A DNA stretch of 64,000 nucleotides from Kitasatospora sp. MMS16-BH015. Lineage in GTDB: Bacteria > Actinomycetota > Actinomycetes > Streptomycetales > Streptomycetaceae. The notes under the pieces are model-generated. The model was not told where the DNA came from. It saw only the letters and a program-made list of their open reading frames with translations, and did no database searches. Of the stretch, positions 9,613 through 17,334 are shown piece by piece; within the stretch, counting starts at the first letter, position 1, and every line of letters begins with the position of its first letter. The stretch covers positions 7,207,001 through 7,271,000 of the forward strand of contig NZ_CP025394.1 of assembly GCF_002943525.1 (NCBI RefSeq), in the 5' to 3' direction. Made by a program: the position numbers and the translations under genes.

Positions 9613-11613
9613 TCAGTCGGCCGGGGTGAAGGTCAGCCAGGGTAGGGGGGTGCCCGGGCGGGAGATGTCTTCGAGCAGGTCGGCGCAGGTCCGGCCGGTC
9701 TCGGCGAGGTGATCGGCGGCCTGGGCCAAGGCGCCCGGGAGGTTGCCCAGCGCGGCCGCGAGCACGATGAGGTCCGCGCCGGGTTCGTGCGGGAGTCGGG
9801 TGCTCAGATAGCTCATTGCTTCCGACGTGTGGTACTCGTGCACGGGATGGACCAACAGGCCTGTCTGGGACAGCACGCCGTACCGCCGCCGAGTGGTCAC
9901 CAGAGTGCGTCCGGTCGGGCTCGATGGCGGCCAGAGGTTGGACAGATCGGCCGGGTCCAGCAGGTCGTCCAGCACCACCAGCCACCGGCAGGGTGGCTTC
10001 GTTCCCTTGGCTTCGAGCCAGGCCAGGAACATCCTCGCGGAGACCTCGGCCTCCTCGACCTCGGAGGGGATCAGTTCGGCGGTGGCCTGGGCGAAGCCTG
10101 CCACGATGCCCGCGCGGCTCCGAGCGTCGACCCAGACCAGCACGTCCAGGTCGCCGCGACCCTGGCTGCCCCGGGCGTACTCCGCAGCGAGTTGGGTCTT
10201 GCCCACCCCGCCTAGGCCGACGAGCGCCACCCCGTCGTGGTCGTCCAAGAGACGGGCCAACTGTGCGCTCTCGTCGCGTCCTTGGTACGAGAATGCCTGC
10301 CGGGGCACCACGCCGACCTGGTGCGGCCAGGGGGCCGGTTGGCGGGGTGCCGGCTGGACGATCGTGACACTGCTGTGGCCGCCGATCGTGATGTGGCTCG
10401 GCTCCGGCCTGGCGGGCTCTGCCGGCGGCAGCAGGCGGACGGTGACGAAACCCTCCTCCTGAAGCACGAGCGGCTGAGCGTTGCCCTTCTCCCGGCAGGC
10501 CTGGACGGCGGTCGGGATGCCGCTGCCCTCGCCCTCCACGTACCGTGACCAGGTGAGCATCCGGGCCAGTTGGTAGTTGCGCTTGCGCGAGTGGCTCTCC
10601 AGGGTGCCGAGCTCCACCGGGGTGTCTCCGGCCGGGGATTCGCCGTACCAGGTGCCGGGGCTGCTGACCTCCAGGCGGTCCGCGAAGACCCGGACGTGGA
10701 CGCAGGAGTCGAGCCGGCTGAAGTCGCGGTGGACCACGGCGTTGGCGATGATCTCGCGGACGGCGATCTGCGGGTAGGGGTGGTAGGGCTCGGCCTTGGC
10801 GGAGGACGAGGAGGGGAGCTCACCTCGGACGGTGTGCGCGGAGATGAACTCCCAGGCGCCGTCGATCTGGGTGAGCACGGAGCCCTCCAGCGTCACCGCG
10901 TCGCGGCTCGCCGAGCGGTCGGTACCGTGGTAGCGGACGCACTTGACGGCGTAACTCGCCTGCCCGGGCGAGGGATGGCGGGCGAAGAGCACAGCGCCGG
11001 TGCGGGTCAGCGAGCCCTGGGCCCAGAGCCCGGCCAGCTCCAGGAAGTGCCGGGCCGGCAGCGCCGGCGGATACTCGGCCTGGACCTCCTCGCGCATCCC
11101 GCTGCGGAACTCGTGCAGGAGCAGGTGGTCGAACTCGGCGATGCCGCTGGGCTCGTCCAGGTACTGGCCCCCGGCCACGGTGACGCCAGGGGAGACCGGC
11201 TCGGGCGGTGGTGGCGGCAGTGTGGGCGGGAACTTGTCGTGCAGGGCAGCGATCAGGCGGGCCATGGCCTGCGCCGGGTCGTCGCAGTAGCGGGCCACCT
11301 CGGTGCCGACGGCGAGGTGGTCCACATACGCGTCCCGGTGCATCTGGACCACGAACACCGGCAGGCCGCCGACCCGGGCGGCGTTGACCAGTTGGTTGGT
11401 CCAGGTGCTGCCGGCGGCCTCCTTGGTGGCGCAGAGCACCACGGGGGTGTTCCGCTTCAGTGCTTCGGTCGCCGCCGCGATGATCGAATCGCCCACCCGC
11501 ACCGTGCCGTTGTGGAGGACCACGTACCCCTCCGCCGCCAGCGGCAGCGCGAGCTCCTCGGCCAACTCCCGTTCGCCGTCCGCCGCGGCGACGTACACCT
11601 GCTGTCGTTCCAT
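9613..11613 (-). CDS. TIR-HATPase-NB-ARC multidomain protein
   Basis: 666 residues. The N-terminus (about 4-125) resembles a TIR domain (QVYVAAADGERELAEELA, NTPVVLCATKEAAGSTWTNQL). At the position of the NADase catalytic Glu after the Trp there is a Gln, so NADase activity is doubtful. The middle (about 270-345) has the HATPase_c_4 pattern seen in AlbA/RecG-like proteins (AVREIIANAVVHRDFSRLD, DRLEVSSPG). The C-terminus is NB-ARC: P-loop VGLGGVGKTQ (about 464), Walker B WLVVLDDLL (about 543), and GRTLVTTRR as sensor. There are no visible TPR/LRR/WD repeats after it, so the usual sensor is absent or short. It lies inside the cyclitol cluster, divergent from the degenerate cyclase. It could be an atypical regulator or a defence-type STAND protein. 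Confidence 0.85.
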   Translation of the reverse strand: MERQQVYVAAADGERELAEELALPLAAEGYVVLHNGTVRVGDSIIAAATEALKRNTPVVLCATKEAAGSTWTNQLVNAARVGGLPVFVVQMHRDAYVDHLAVGTEVARYCDDPAQAMARLIAALHDKFPPTLPPPPPEPVSPGVTVAGGQYLDEPSGIAEFDHLLLHEFRSGMREEVQAEYPPALPARHFLELAGLWAQGSLTRTGAVLFARHPSPGQASYAVKCVRYHGTDRSASRDAVTLEGSVLTQIDGAWEFISAHTVRGELPSSSSAKAEPYHPYPQIAVREIIANAVVHRDFSRLDSCVHVRVFADRLEVSSPGTWYGESPAGDTPVELGTLESHSRKRNYQLARMLTWSRYVEGEGSGIPTAVQACREKGNAQPLVLQEEGFVTVRLLPPAEPARPEPSHITIGGHSSVTIVQPAPRQPAPWPHQVGVVPRQAFSYQGRDESAQLARLLDDHDGVALVGLGGVGKTQLAAEYARGSQGRGDLDVLVWVDARSRAGIVAGFAQATAELIPSEVEEAEVSARMFLAWLEAKGTKPPCRWLVVLDDLLDPADLSNLWPPSSPTGRTLVTTRRRYGVLSQTGLLVHPVHEYHTSEAMSYLSTRLPHEPGADLIVLAAALGNLPGALAQAADHLAETGRTCADLLEDISRPGTPLPWLTFTPAD

Positions 11614-11680
11614 CACCGCCCCAGGTGCCCCGCCCCGCTCCAGGCGGCTGAGTCTAGCGGGACCGGAGCGGGCCCAGGAC

Positions 11681-11713
11681 AGGACCGGCTGCCCGTGCGG
11701 CCGGGACGGCGGG
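11681..11713 (+). promoter_or_regulatory. Shared 33-bp DosR-like element, copy B (degenerate cyclase)
   Basis: AGGACCGGCTGCCC followed by GTGCGGCCGGGAC and GGCGGG, ending 42 nt before the ATG at 11756. Positions 15-27 are identical to copy A. It lies in the divergent gap with the TIR/NB-ARC gene and could serve both. Confidence 0.7.
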
Positions 11714-11755
11714 CGCCGCACGGTGGAGGGGAGAAATCGCCGAGGGAGGGCCGAG

Positions 11756-13246
11756 ATGGCCGACTCGTACCGGCTGGACCGGTTGTTGTGCGTGGGGGCT
11801 GCCCAAGTACCGCTGCGGGTACGGGAGGGGGACCAGGGATGGGACGAACTGGTACGGGAGATCGCGGGTTTGGCGGCTGACCGGTACGTGCTGCTGACCG
11901 ACGGCGTGGTGCCGGAGCAGCTCGCTGCCCGGCTGCCGGCCGGGCAGCGGCTGCGGGTGCCGGGGGTGGTGAGTCTGCAGACCGTGCAGCGGCTGGCCGA
12001 ACGGGTGGCGGCCGAGGGGGTCGGCCGGCGCACGGTGCTGATCGCGGTGGGCGGGGAGGGGCTGTGCGGCACGGCCGGAGTGCTGGCCGGGCTGCTGCTG
12101 CGGGGGTTGCGGCTGGTCCTGGTGCCGACCACGCTCGCGGCACTCGGTGGCTCGGCACTCTCGCTGCGGCAACGGCTGCCCTGCGGGCCGGACTTGGGCG
12201 CAGCGATCGGCGTCTGGCACGCTCCGGCCCTGGTCTGGGGCCAACTCGACCTCCTGGCCGCCGCTCCGCCCGACCGGCTCCGGGCCGACCTGGTCACCGT
12301 GGCCCGCCACGTCCTCGCCGTCTGCCCGTCCCAGCTCGACCGGATCGCCCCGGTTCTCGGCCCGACCATCGGCGCGGTTCTCGGCTCGGCTCTCGGCCCG
12401 ACCGCAGACCCGGCGCTCGGCCCGACTCTCGGCCCGACCGTCGGCCCGGCCGAGCTGACGGCGTCCGTGGCGATCTGCGCGGACGCCCGCGCGGCCGTGG
12501 CCGAGCACGACCCCCAAGAGGTGGGCCCGGCCCGGGCGTTGGAGTACGGGCGAGTGCTCGGGCAGGCGATCGTTTCGGTGGCGGGGGAGGGCTCGGCGTG
12601 GAGCCGCACCGACGGTCGCGGCCGACTGCCGGCGCAGGCCGACGGCCCCGGGCTGTCCTCGGGCGCCCATGGTGCTCCCGGCGGGTCGCCGGGGCGGGCC
12701 GGTGATCCTGGGCTCTCCTCGGGCGCGCTCGGCGGTATCGGCCGGCCGTCGGGCCGGGCCGGTGGCCACGGCTTGCTGCCGGGGTACGCCGACGGTCTCG
12801 GTCTCCTGCTGGCGGCGCGGATCGCCGGGGTCCTGGGCCTGCTCGACCCGGCGGGGGAACGGGCCCACCGCGACCTGTTGCGCCGGATCGGTGCCCCGGT
12901 CGCACTGCCGCCCGGCATCGACCTCGCCGCGCTGCTCGAAGCCGTCGGCCGCGCCATGGCCGCCACCGGCGAGCCGGGCCTCCTCCTGTTGGCAGGCCTC
13001 GGCCGACCGCACGTGGCCGAGGGCAGCCTGCTCACCCGGATCGGGCCCGACACCCTCCGGAGCGCCCTCGACTCCCTGCACACCACCCCGACTTCGGAGC
13101 GGAGGAGCACCACCCTGGCTCCCGCCTCCGCCTCGGCGACCGGGGGCGCCGCTCCTGCCTCCGCCCCCGGTCCTGCCTCCGCCCCCGTTCCGGCTCCCGC
13201 CCCCAGTCCCGTTGTTCCGGCTGCCCGGGCGGTGTCGGAGGCGTGA
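11756..13246 (+). CDS. Catalytically degenerate sugar phosphate cyclase homologue
   Basis: 496 residues. It aligns along its length with dehydroquinate-synthase-fold cyclases but has lost the active site. The N-terminal VPGVVSLQTVQRLAERVAAEGVGRRT matches the PGE-K-S-L-T segment. LIAVGGEGLCGTAGVLAGLLLRG replaces GGGV-MD, and VPTTLAALGGSALSLRQRL (about 123) keeps VPTT but loses the VDA-VG-KTG block. LEYGRVLGQAIV (about 262) replaces YGH-F-H, losing His. The HGEA motif has become PGYADGLGLLLAARIAGVLGLLD. A Gly/Ser/Pro-rich insert of about 60 residues and repeats of LGPT/VGPA interrupt it, and the tail is Ala/Pro-rich. ATG follows GGGAGGG. It is probably a structural or regulatory partner of the active cyclase, not an enzyme. 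Confidence 0.82.
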   Translation: MADSYRLDRLLCVGAAQVPLRVREGDQGWDELVREIAGLAADRYVLLTDGVVPEQLAARLPAGQRLRVPGVVSLQTVQRLAERVAAEGVGRRTVLIAVGGEGLCGTAGVLAGLLLRGLRLVLVPTTLAALGGSALSLRQRLPCGPDLGAAIGVWHAPALVWGQLDLLAAAPPDRLRADLVTVARHVLAVCPSQLDRIAPVLGPTIGAVLGSALGPTADPALGPTLGPTVGPAELTASVAICADARAAVAEHDPQEVGPARALEYGRVLGQAIVSVAGEGSAWSRTDGRGRLPAQADGPGLSSGAHGAPGGSPGRAGDPGLSSGALGGIGRPSGRAGGHGLLPGYADGLGLLLAARIAGVLGLLDPAGERAHRDLLRRIGAPVALPPGIDLAALLEAVGRAMAATGEPGLLLLAGLGRPHVAEGSLLTRIGPDTLRSALDSLHTTPTSERRSTTLAPASASATGGAAPASAPGPASAPVPAPAPSPVVPAARAVSEA

Positions 13247-13269
13247 GAGGGGCGCGCTAGCCTGCCGAG

Positions 13270-13770
13270 ATGGGGATGACCACCACGTACCTGGAGATGA
13301 CGGCGCCGAGTGAGCTCCGTCCGGCTGCCGTCGTGCCCGAGTTGGGGCTGCGGCTGCTCGACCGGTCCTCGCCGTTGGTGCGCGGCACCCAGGCGGCGGT
13401 CGGCGCGGACTACGGCTGGCGGAGTGCGACCTGCACCGACGAGCAGTGGCTGGCGAAGCTCGCGGCGCACCCGCTGCGGCAGTACTGGCTGCTCACCCAC
13501 GGGGAGGAGCCGGCCGGGGTGGCCTACCTGGAGCCGCAGGCCCCCGGCGAGGTGGAGCTCACGGCCTTCGGGCTGGTGCCCGAGTACCTCGGCCGGGGGT
13601 TCGGCGGCTACGCGCTCACGTTGGCGTTGCAACAGGCCTGGGCCACCGAGCCGCTGGCGGCTGAGCGGGTCAACCGGGTCTGGCTGCACACCTGTTCCGA
13701 CGACCACCCCCATGCGTTGGCGAACTACCTTCGGCGCGGCCTGCGTTCGTACCGGGTGGAGACCGAGTGA
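13270..13770 (+). CDS. GNAT-family acetyltransferase
   Basis: 166 residues starting 23 nt after the degenerate cyclase and likely co-transcribed. The acetyl-CoA-binding motif A is visible as GLVPEYLGRGFGGYALTLALQQAW (the R/Q-x-x-G-x-G/A loop is LGRGFGG), preceded by the usual beta4 strand VELTAFGL. The C-terminal VNRVWLHTCSDDHPHALANYLRRGL is the typical motif B. The substrate is unknown. Position suggests, but does not prove, a role in the cyclitol cluster. The Shine-Dalgarno sequence is weak, consistent with coupling. Confidence 0.85.
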   Translation: MGMTTTYLEMTAPSELRPAAVVPELGLRLLDRSSPLVRGTQAAVGADYGWRSATCTDEQWLAKLAAHPLRQYWLLTHGEEPAGVAYLEPQAPGEVELTAFGLVPEYLGRGFGGYALTLALQQAWATEPLAAERVNRVWLHTCSDDHPHALANYLRRGLRSYRVETE

Positions 13771-13950
13771 GGGCCGGGGTGGGCGGTTACGCTCCGTTCG
13801 AGTGAACGCGGCGGATGTGACTGGCCGTGTGCGGATGATCACTGCTACCAATTGCTGTGTACTCGAACCGAAATGCTCGGAGCGAGCCTCGAGTGCACCG
13901 ATCGGCCGTGCCCGCATGGCACGGCCTACCAGTGAGAACGGAACCGCCCC

Positions 13951-14433
13951 ATGGCAATCGCCCTCCGCAAGACGCTTGCCCTCGCCACCCTGGCGCTGAC
14001 CGCTTCGCTCCTCCCCGCCGGTACGGCGGGCGCCGCCGCCCCGGCGGCCCAACCGGCCAAGCGCACACCCGGCCTCTACTGCCTCGCCAACGCCTGGAGC
14101 ACCCCGAACGTCGGCACCAAGCCGTGCGACGGGGGCGACCAGGGCCAGCACTGGACCGTCACGGGCGAGCAGATCTCCCTCTCCGGCGCTCGGGCCTACT
14201 GTCTCGCCAACACCTGGGGCAAGCCCGACATCTCCACCAAGGGCTGCAACACCGGTGACCAGGGCCAGTACTGGAGCATCCAGGGCGACCAGATCCACCT
14301 GACCTTCGCCCCCGCCTACTGCCTCGCCAACACCTGGAACACCCAGAACGTCTCCACCAAGCCCTGCGACTCCGCCGACAAGGGCCAGCACTGGGTGGTC
14401 TTCGGCGACCAGATCAGCCTGGGCCAGGCCTGA
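13951..14433 (+). CDS. Secreted three-repeat lectin-like protein
   Basis: 160 residues. An N-terminal Sec signal (about 1-29, RKTLALATLALTASLLPAGTAGA) is followed by three tandem repeats of about 39 residues (about 43-79, 82-118, 122-157). Each has the form YCLANTW-x5-ST-KPCD-x2-D-GQHW-x-V-GDQI-L. Two Cys per repeat would form a disulphide, and the GQHW/GQYW motif recalls the QxW of beta-trefoil (ricin-type) lectins. Three repeats would close one trefoil. It is monocistronic: a 180-nt gap precedes it and a strong hairpin follows. It lies between the two halves of the cyclitol cluster and may not belong to it. Confidence 0.85.
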   Translation: MAIALRKTLALATLALTASLLPAGTAGAAAPAAQPAKRTPGLYCLANAWSTPNVGTKPCDGGDQGQHWTVTGEQISLSGARAYCLANTWGKPDISTKGCNTGDQGQYWSIQGDQIHLTFAPAYCLANTWNTQNVSTKPCDSADKGQHWVVFGDQISLGQA

Positions 14434-14443
14434 CCGACCCCTC

Positions 14444-14477
14444 GGTGCCCGTGGCGGCTGCAGCCGCCACGGGCACC
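14444..14477. terminator. Hairpin terminator after the three-repeat protein
   Basis: Perfect inverted repeat with 16-nt arms (GGTGCCCGTGGCGGCT and complement) separated by GC, starting 10 nt after the stop. It separates the lectin-like gene from the following operon. Confidence 0.85.
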
Positions 14478-14596
14478 GCTGTCGTACCGGGGGCCTTCCC
14501 GTCCCGGGCCGCCCGTCCTGACGTGCTCCTGAAGGCACTCCCGAACCGGCCCGGGACCGGGGCGGGAAGGCCGGGCCCGGGGTGGGACGGGAAGAC

Positions 14597-14629
14597 GGGA
14601 CCGGGTGCCCGTGTGGCCGGGACAGCGGG
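14597..14629 (+). promoter_or_regulatory. Shared 33-bp DosR-like element, copy C (cupin/dehydrogenase operon)
   Basis: GGGACCGGGTGCCC followed by GTGTGGCCGGGAC and AGCGGG, ending 47 nt before the ATG at 14677. This copy has intact GGGAC and GCCC halves. It is the only promoter-like signal ahead of the seven-gene operon to 19801. Confidence 0.7.
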
Positions 14630-14676
14630 CGGGTGAGAGTCGAGGACAGAACGGAGTACAGCGAGGAGCACCCGAG

Positions 14677-15021
14677 ATGTCCAGCACTGCGATCACCGCC
14701 CTGCACCGGGGCCGCGCCGTCGACCCCGGGCAGGTGCTCACCGGCCCGCTGCGTGGGGTCGGGCTCTCCTGGCTGGAGCCGGGGGAGAGCATCCTGCTCG
14801 AGGCCGACGAGGTCGAGCACGCCGTGTACGTCACCGCCGGCAGTGGCCTGGCCGCTGCGGAGGGTGACGGGGAGGGCCCGGACGAGGAGGTCGAGGTACC
14901 GCTCGCCGAGGGCACCGCGCTGACCCTGCCGCTGGGCGGCGAGGTCACCATCGTGGCCGGGGAGGCGGGGCTGGAGTACTTCCACGCCGTCCTGGCCGTG
15001 TCGCGAGGAGGCATCCGATGA
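14677..15021 (+). CDS. Small cupin-like protein, paralogue of the bicupin C-terminal half
   Basis: 114 residues, first gene of the seven-gene operon. It matches the second half of the protein encoded at 8495-9214 almost block for block: VDPGQVLTGPLRGVGLSWLEPGES versus VDPAAVFTGPLRLLEHVTLPPRE, VEHAVYVTAGSGLA versus VEHTLYVTAGSGRA, and LEYFHAVLAVSRGG versus LEYVHAVLTVPPRE. GAGGAG precedes the ATG. The stop overlaps the next start (ATGA). No metal-binding HxH is present, so a structural or ligand-binding role is as likely as catalysis. Confidence 0.82.
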   Translation: MSSTAITALHRGRAVDPGQVLTGPLRGVGLSWLEPGESILLEADEVEHAVYVTAGSGLAAAEGDGEGPDEEVEVPLAEGTALTLPLGGEVTIVAGEAGLEYFHAVLAVSRGGIR

Positions 15022-15425
15022 TCGTCACCACCGCAGGAGCGGCCGCCATGGTGGTCATGGGCCGGGGCAGCGAGCGGACCCGCGTCCGCTGCCTGGCCCG
15101 CCGCGACCTGCTGCACAGCGAGTGCGAGGCCTTCGAACACGTCCGGCTCAGCCCCGGCGGCTCGCACCGCCGGAGCGGTCGCCGGGCCACCGAGACCGCC
15201 TGGTACGTGCTGCGCGGCCCGGTGCTCGCCGTCCAGGGCCCGGACCCGGTGCAGCACCTCGCCGACACCGGCGACCTGCTGCTGATCGGCCGGGGCCAGG
15301 ACCTCGACCTGGCGGCCGGCCCGCTCGGAGCCGAGCTGCTCTGCCTGACCATCGGCGCCGAACCCGCCCTCCCGGTCCTCACGGCCGCCCGGCGGGCCCG
15401 CCCCCGGCGGACGGACCGGCCGTGA
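15018..15425 (+). CDS. Small cupin-like protein, paralogue of 9211-9600
   Basis: 135 residues. Shares RTRVRCLARRDLLHSECEAFEHVRLSPGG, TETAWYVLRGPVLAV and GPLGAELLCL with the product of 9211-9600, which sits in the same order behind the same partner. It is coupled on both sides by 4-bp overlaps (ATGA, GTGA). The C-terminus carries an extra Arg/Pro-rich tail (ARRARPRRTDRP) absent from the paralogue. Function unknown. Confidence 0.82.
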   Translation: MIVTTAGAAAMVVMGRGSERTRVRCLARRDLLHSECEAFEHVRLSPGGSHRRSGRRATETAWYVLRGPVLAVQGPDPVQHLADTGDLLLIGRGQDLDLAAGPLGAELLCLTIGAEPALPVLTAARRARPRRTDRP

Positions 15426-16588
15426 CCACCGCGGCCCAGGCCGGCCCGAAGGTGCCCGCGCAGGCGGGCACCATGGCGGCGCTGCGGATCGAGGGGCCGC
15501 ACCGGGTCGCGCTGGCCCGGGTGCCGCGCCCGGAGCCCGGCCCGGGCAGTGTGCTGGTGCGCACCGCCCTGGTGGGCCTCTGCGGCACCGACCTGGAGCT
15601 GCTGCACGGCACCGCCTCGTACCTGCGGGACGGGCGGGCGGGCTACCCCGTGGTGTTCGGCCACGAGTGGACCGGCACCGTGGTCAGCCCCGGCCACGAA
15701 CTCGCCGTCGGCGAACGCGTGGTGGGCCACACCATGCTGCACTGCGGCTACTGCCGGATGTGCCTGCGCGGGCGCCGCACGCTCTGCGAACGGCTCCGCG
15801 AGGTCGGCCTCTACGGCCAGCAGGGCGCCGCCGCCGAGTACGTGGTGATGCCCGAGGGTTCGCTCAGCCGGGTGCCGGACGGGGTCACCGACCGGGCCGC
15901 GGCGCTCACCGAGCCCGCCGTGACGGTGGTCGGCGGCCTGGAGCTGGCCCGCTGCGGGCTGGCCGACCGGGTGGCCGTGATCGGCACCGGCACGATCGGC
16001 CTGCTCGCCGTCCAACTCGCCGCCCGTACCGCCGGATCGGTGGACGCGATCGGGATCGACCCGGCCGGTCTGGAGCTGGCCCGTCGGTGCGGGGCCCGGC
16101 GCGGGCTCACCCCCGAGCTGGCCGGCCGCACCGGGCTCGGCCGCTACTCCCTGGTGGTGGAGGCCAGCGGCGCGGCCAGCGCCTTCCGGCTGGGCCTCGA
16201 CCTGCTGGAGCCGGGCGGCCGGCTGACCGTGATCGGGGTGGCCGGCGCCCCCGCCGAGGGCTTCGCCCCGGGCGAGTTGGCGCTGCGCGGCCTGGAGGTG
16301 ATCGGCGTGCGGCACGGCCTCGACTACTACGACCGCACCCTGCGGCTCTACCAGGACGGCGTCCTGGACGCCGACCCGCTGATCGCCGCCGTGCTCCCCG
16401 CCGCCGAGGGCCCCCGTGCCTTCGAGCTGCTGGCGAACGGGCGCAGCGGCCCCCCGAAGCTGCTGCTCGACTTCTCCGACTCGGCCGACCGTGGCCGAGC
16501 TGACGGTGACCGGGCCGACCGCAACCAGGCCGACCGCAACCAGGCCGACCATGACCCGGCCGACCACGACCGAGGAGGCTCCCGATGA
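15422..16588 (+). CDS. Zinc-dependent alcohol/polyol dehydrogenase (MDR family)
   Basis: 388 residues, medium-chain dehydrogenase. Catalytic-zinc ligands are in LCGTDLELLHG (Cys) and FGHEWTGTV (His-Glu). The structural-zinc loop is HCGYCRMCLRGRRTLC (four Cys). The Rossmann motif is VAVIGTGTIGLLAVQLAA. The closest pattern is sorbitol/threonine/inositol-type dehydrogenases acting on polyols, fitting oxidation of a cyclitol hydroxyl. The GTG start overlaps the preceding stop. The C-terminus extends beyond the fold with a charged repeat (RADRNQADRNQADHDPADHD) encoded by 15-bp direct repeats, an oddity probably irrelevant to catalysis. Exact substrate unknown. Confidence 0.9.
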   Translation: MTTAAQAGPKVPAQAGTMAALRIEGPHRVALARVPRPEPGPGSVLVRTALVGLCGTDLELLHGTASYLRDGRAGYPVVFGHEWTGTVVSPGHELAVGERVVGHTMLHCGYCRMCLRGRRTLCERLREVGLYGQQGAAAEYVVMPEGSLSRVPDGVTDRAAALTEPAVTVVGGLELARCGLADRVAVIGTGTIGLLAVQLAARTAGSVDAIGIDPAGLELARRCGARRGLTPELAGRTGLGRYSLVVEASGAASAFRLGLDLLEPGGRLTVIGVAGAPAEGFAPGELALRGLEVIGVRHGLDYYDRTLRLYQDGVLDADPLIAAVLPAAEGPRAFELLANGRSGPPKLLLDFSDSADRGRADGDRADRNQADRNQADHDPADHDRGGSR

Positions 16589-17334
16589 TCCTGGTACCCG
16601 CCGCGATACCCGAACGAGCGCCGTGCTTCCGGCGGTTGATCGACCTGCAGCTCTTCCCGCAGGCCCTGGGCGGCGTCACGGTGGAGGCCGTGCACGCCGG
16701 GACGCGGGCCGAGGAGTCGACCGGGGCCGAGGCCGTGACGGTGCTGCTGACCGGCCGGGCCGGCTGGCCCGGCGGTGAACTCCGGCCCGGCCACGGGCTC
16801 TACCACCCGGCGGGCACCCGGTACGGGATCAGCGTGGGCCGCTCGCCGGCCGTGCTGCTCACCGTGCACGCCCGTCCGGAGCCGGGGCCGCGCTGTGTCC
16901 TGCCCGCCGCGCGCAGCGAGGACGGGCACGGCGAGCACGGGGGGAGCGTGCCGCTGGCCCGGCGGCGCGAGCGGGGTGAACTCCGGCGGGCCGGTGGCTT
17001 CGAGGGGATGGCCGTGCACTGGCTGGCCACCACCGGCACCGTCGGTTCCCGCCGACTGGCCGTGGCCACCTCCACCTTCGTGCCCGGCGGCACCCACCAC
17101 CTGCACCGGCACCCGGCGGCGGACGAGTTCTTCCTCGTGCTGCTCGGCGGCGGCGACCACCTCACCGAGAACGGGCGGGTGCGGCTCGGCCAGGGCGACT
17201 TGGCGTACGTGCCGGCGGGGGAGTGGCACGGCTTCCGGACCAGGCGCGGGGTCACCACGGTGGCGCTGTACGGGTACCTGGGCGCGGGGAGCCTGGCCGG
17301 GGCCGGGTACCAGGTGCGCGAGGAGGCCGCCTGA
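16585..17334 (+). CDS. Bicupin protein, second copy in cluster
   Basis: 249 residues, two cupin barrels. The N-terminal barrel (about 20-105) lacks a clear HxH. The C-terminal barrel (about 140-235) is canonical, with STFVPGGTHHLHRHPAADEFFLVLLGGG giving HxH and Glu, and GDLAYVPAGEWHGF giving the last His. It therefore probably binds a metal and is enzymatic or sugar-binding. ATGA overlap with the upstream dehydrogenase and TGATG overlap with the SDR show tight coupling. It is not an obvious paralogue of the bicupin at 8495. Precise reaction unknown. Confidence 0.85.
   Translation: MILVPAAIPERAPCFRRLIDLQLFPQALGGVTVEAVHAGTRAEESTGAEAVTVLLTGRAGWPGGELRPGHGLYHPAGTRYGISVGRSPAVLLTVHARPEPGPRCVLPAARSEDGHGEHGGSVPLARRRERGELRRAGGFEGMAVHWLATTGTVGSRRLAVATSTFVPGGTHHLHRHPAADEFFLVLLGGGDHLTENGRVRLGQGDLAYVPAGEWHGFRTRRGVTTVALYGYLGAGSLAGAGYQVREEAA

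Noticed and set aside
14500-14525. Another GTCCCGGGCCGCCCG stretch resembling the shared element
   Set aside because: It lacks the second GGGAC at the 22-bp spacing and is 150 nt from a start, so it was not counted as a seventh copy.
9613-14985. Very long open frame on the minus strand extending well past the TIR protein
   Set aside because: Upstream of 11613 it is antisense to clear genes and has low-complexity Arg/Pro/Ala sequence. The high GC content creates long stop-free frames.
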